Source of the DNA: Micromussa lordhowensis
Taxonomy: Eukaryota; Cnidaria; Anthozoa; Scleractinia; Lobophylliidae
Reading direction: 5' to 3'
DNA: 64,000 nt
Assembly (NCBI GenBank): GCA_964020085.1
Contig: CAXHUQ010001561.1
Span: 1 to 64,000, forward strand
The translations under genes and the position numbers were made by a program. Below are positions 60,401-64,000 of the stretch, in pieces; position 1 is the stretch's first letter, and every line of letters starts with the position of its first letter. Under the pieces are notes generated by a model that saw only the letters and a program-made list of their open reading frames with translations, made no database searches and was not told where the DNA came from.

Positions 60401-63400
60401 GTACACGGATACGCAAGTTATTATCCAACCGCACTTCGTAGAGTAGAAATAACGCCGAAAACGAGTACAAATATCACAGTGTATTTGTACTCCACACAGT
60501 ATTTGTACTCCAGAGGACCGCCTGAGAAACGAATTGGATTTAAGTTACGAAAATTTTGCGTGCTTGAAACATTCAGTAGGGTTAAGATAACTGTACAATG
60601 TCTCTAGCGGTCTAAATTGTCTGTTTTTTTCAAACACTCTAATCATTGAATTCGGTTGAATGTCTAATTGCGTCCTTTCAGTTGATTTTCAGGTCGGGGA
60701 GAGGGGCCTGCGTGCAGGGGCTGTAAAACTGGGGCCCATCTTACAGACAGCTGCTACGCTGAAAGTCACCTTGATTCAGTGGTGAGTGCAGAGGCAAGCC
60801 TGCTTTGACTGGCGTTGCACGCTGATAACTGTACAATGTCTCTAGCGGTCTAAATTGTCTGTTTTTTTCAAACACTCTAATCATTTTGGTTCGCCGATTT
60901 GCGCGCATGTGTCCTTCAGTTGTCGGGCAAACTGTGGCCTTGGACGCTGTTTCGCGGGCTTGAAACATTGAGTAGCCTGTTCATCTCTAAAAGTAGAGTT
61001 GCGTTCTGAATTCGGTTGAATGTCTAATTGCGTCCTTTCAAGTACACGGATACGCAAGTTATTATCCAACCGCACTTCGTAGAGTAGAAATAACGCCGAA
61101 AACGAGTACAAATATCACAGTGTATTTGTACTCCACACAGTATTTGTACTCCAGAGGACCGCCTGAGAAACGAATTGGATTTAAGTTACGAAAATTTTGC
61201 GTGCTTGAAACATTCAGTAGGGTTAAGATAACTGTACAATGTCTCTAGCGGTCTAAATTGTCTGTTTTTTTCAAACACTCTAATCATTGAATTCGGTTGA
61301 ATGTCTAATTGCGTCCTTTCAGTTGATTTTCAGGTCGGGGAGAGGGGCCTGCGTGCAGGGGCTGTAAAACTGGGGCCCATCTTACAGACAGCTGCTACGC
61401 TGAAAGTCACCTTGATTCAGTGGTGAGTGCAGAGGCAAGCCTGCTTTGACTGGCGTTGCACGCTGATAACTGTACAATGTCTCTAGCGGTCTAAATTGTC
61501 TGTTTTTTTCAAACACTCTAATCATTTTGGTTCGCCGATTTGCGCGCATGTGTCCTTCAGTTGTCGGGCAAACTGTGGCCTTGGACGCTGTTTCGCGGGC
61601 TTGAAACATTGAGTAGCCTGTTCATCTCTAAAAGTAGAGTTGCGTTCTGAATTCGGTTGAATGTCTAATTGCGTCCTTTCAAGTACACGGATACGCAAGT
61701 TATTATCCAACCGCACTTCGTAGAGTAGAAATAACGCCGAAAACGAGTACAAATATCACAGTGTATTTGTACTCCACACAGTATTTGTACTCCAGAGGAC
61801 CGCCTGAGAAACGAATTGGATTTAAGTTACGAAAATTTTGCGTGCTTGAAACATTCAGTAGGGTTAAGATAACTGTACAATGTCTCTAGCGGTCTAAATT
61901 GTCTGTTTTTTTCAAACACTCTAATCATTGAATTCGGTTGAATGTCTAATTGCGTCCTTTCAGTTGATTTTCAGGTCGGGGAGAGGGGCCTGCGTGCAGG
62001 GGCTGTAAAACTGGGGCCCATCTTACAGACAGCTGCTACGCTGAAAGTCACCTTGATTCAGTGGTGAGTGCAGAGGCAAGCCTGCTTTGACTGGCGTTGC
62101 ACGCTGATAACTGTACAATGTCTCTAGCGGTCTAAATTGTCTGTTTTTTTCAAACACTCTAATCATTTTGGTTCGCCGATTTGCGCGCATGTGTCCTTCA
62201 GTTGTCGGGCAAACTGTGGCCTTGGACGCTGTTTCGCGGGCTTGAAACATTGAGTAGCCTGTTCATCTCTAAAAGTAGAGTTGCGTTCTGAATTCGGTTG
62301 AATGTCTAATTGCGTCCTTTCAAGTACACGGATACGCAAGTTATTATCCAACCGCACTTCGTAGAGTAGAAATAACGCCGAAAACGAGTACAAATATCAC
62401 AGTGTATTTGTACTCCACACAGTATTTGTACTCCAGAGGACCGCCTGAGAAACGAATTGGATTTAAGTTACGAAAATTTTGCGTGCTTGAAACATTCAGT
62501 AGGGTTAAGATAACTGTACAATGTCTCTAGCGGTCTAAATTGTCTGTTTTTTTCAAACACTCTAATCATTGAATTCGGTTGAATGTCTAATTGCGTCCTT
62601 TCAGTTGATTTTCAGGTCGGGGAGAGGGGCCTGCGTGCAGGGGCTGTAAAACTGGGGCCCATCTTACAGACAGCTGCTACGCTGAAAGTCACCTTGATTC
62701 AGTGGTGAGTGCAGAGGCAAGCCTGCTTTGACTGGCGTTGCACGCTGATAACTGTACAATGTCTCTAGCGGTCTAAATTGTCTGTTTTTTTCAAACACTC
62801 TAATCATTTTGGTTCGCCGATTTGCGCGCATGTGTCCTTCAGTTGTCGGGCAAACTGTGGCCTTGGACGCTGTTTCGCGGGCTTGAAACATTGAGTAGCC
62901 TGTTCATCTCTAAAAGTAGAGTTGCGTTCTGAATTCGGTTGAATGTCTAATTGCGTCCTTTCAAGTACACGGATACGCAAGTTATTATCCAACCGCACTT
63001 CGTAGAGTAGAAATAACGCCGAAAACGAGTACAAATATCACAGTGTATTTGTACTCCACACAGTATTTGTACTCCAGAGGACCGCCTGAGAAACGAATTG
63101 GATTTAAGTTACGAAAATTTTGCGTGCTTGAAACATTCAGTAGGGTTAAGATAACTGTACAATGTCTCTAGCGGTCTAAATTGTCTGTTTTTTTCAAACA
63201 CTCTAATCATTGAATTCGGTTGAATGTCTAATTGCGTCCTTTCAGTTGATTTTCAGGTCGGGGAGAGGGGCCTGCGTGCAGGGGCTGTAAAACTGGGGCC
63301 CATCTTACAGACAGCTGCTACGCTGAAAGTCACCTTGATTCAGTGGTGAGTGCAGAGGCAAGCCTGCTTTGACTGGCGTTGCACGCTGATAACTGTACAA

Positions 63401-64000
63401 TGTCTCTAGCGGTCTAAATTGTCTGTTTTTTTCAAACACTCTAATCATTTTGGTTCGCCGATTTGCGCGCATGTGTCCTTCAGTTGTCGGGCAAACTGTG
63501 GCCTTGGACGCTGTTTCGCGGGCTTGAAACATTGAGTAGCCTGTTCATCTCTAAAAGTAGAGTTGCGTTCTGAATTCGGTTGAATGTCTAATTGCGTCCT
63601 TTCAAGTACACGGATACGCAAGTTATTATCCAACCGCACTTCGTAGAGTAGAAATAACGCCGAAAACGAGTACAAATATCACAGTGTATTTGTACTCCAC
63701 ACAGTATTTGTACTCCAGAGGACCGCCTGAGAAACGAATTGGATTTAAGTTACGAAAATTTTGCGTGCTTGAAACATTCAGTAGGGTTAAGATAACTGTA
63801 CAATGTCTCTAGCGGTCTAAATTGTCTGTTTTTTTCAAACACTCTAATCATTGAATTCGGTTGAATGTCTAATTGCGTCCTTTCAGTTGATTTTCAGGTC
63901 GGGGAGAGGGGCCTGCGTGCAGGGGCTGTAAAACTGGGGCCCATCTTACAGACAGCTGCTACGCTGAAAGTCACCTTGATTCAGTGGTGAGTGCAGAGGC
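33427..64000. repeat. 641-bp satellite array, right block (about 47-48 units)
   Basis: Same satellite and same orientation as the left block, starting mid-unit (at the ATCTCTAAAAG part of the unit) and running off the window end. Most units are 641 bp. Visible private variants are a 3-bp-shorter G/C stretch near 33802, C to T at 40234, C to A at 40770, an extra C at 40842-40844, an eighth T at 41401-41408, G to A at 42841, a 9-bp deletion at 50123/50124, a 1-bp deletion after 51843, a 2-bp insertion at about 52705, G to A at 54244 and G to T at 58090. That is about a dozen changes in 30 kb, so divergence between units is far below 1 percent. This fits very recent amplification or efficient homogenisation. 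Confidence 0.97.

Overview
This window is eukaryotic and most likely from an anthozoan cnidarian such as a stony coral or sea anemone. The signs are spliced genes, microsatellites, many palindromic MITE-like elements, a tRNA-derived SINE, a CR1-like retrotransposon tail and Penelope-like traces. The species assignment is inference: several hairpin families look like repeats I associate with coral genomes, but I could not search for them.

Layout. Two blocks of one 641-bp satellite, in the same orientation, flank a 25-kb unique island. The left block (1-8318) holds about 13 units and the right block (about 33427-64000) about 47 to 48. Both run off the window, and units are almost identical across and between blocks. 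Each unit is a mosaic with three duplicated internal boxes, so it has two EcoRI sites 360 and 281 bp apart. A 37-bp piece of a minus-strand coding fragment lies beside both inner array edges.

The island, left to right, starts with a minus-strand exon fragment at the array edge. It is followed by an 871-bp tandem duplication carrying a 158-nt non-coding exon candidate, then a degenerate leader made of repeated segments with small exons. Next is a 733-764 aa Crypton-like tyrosine-recombinase gene (13503-15797), followed 180 bp downstream by a triplicated 1000-bp unit encoding a small RING-finger protein. Only the third RING copy has the full 132-aa ending. A repeat-rich stretch then holds a Penelope/hammerhead-like inverted repeat, a 400-bp foldback MITE, a SINE and a perfect-looking hairpin element.

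The most notable host-like gene lies at 21960-29045. Seven exons, joined here from splice sites and codon phase, give an open frame of 839 codons. The product combines a basic nuclear-localisation-like stretch, a staphylococcal-nuclease-like domain with its key residues, and a divergent C-terminal SET domain. One of its introns appears to be GC-AG. Its introns are packed with MITEs and microsatellites.

The end of the island (29.4-33.4 kb) is a graveyard of TIR and hairpin elements. One carries a frameshifted fragment of a DUF3504-type gene. There is also a TATA-box first-exon candidate and a 5'-truncated CR1-like reverse transcriptase. The recurring theme is local tandem duplication at several scales: 641-bp satellite, 1000-bp RING unit, 871-bp leader unit and 0.5-1.25-kb leader repeats.
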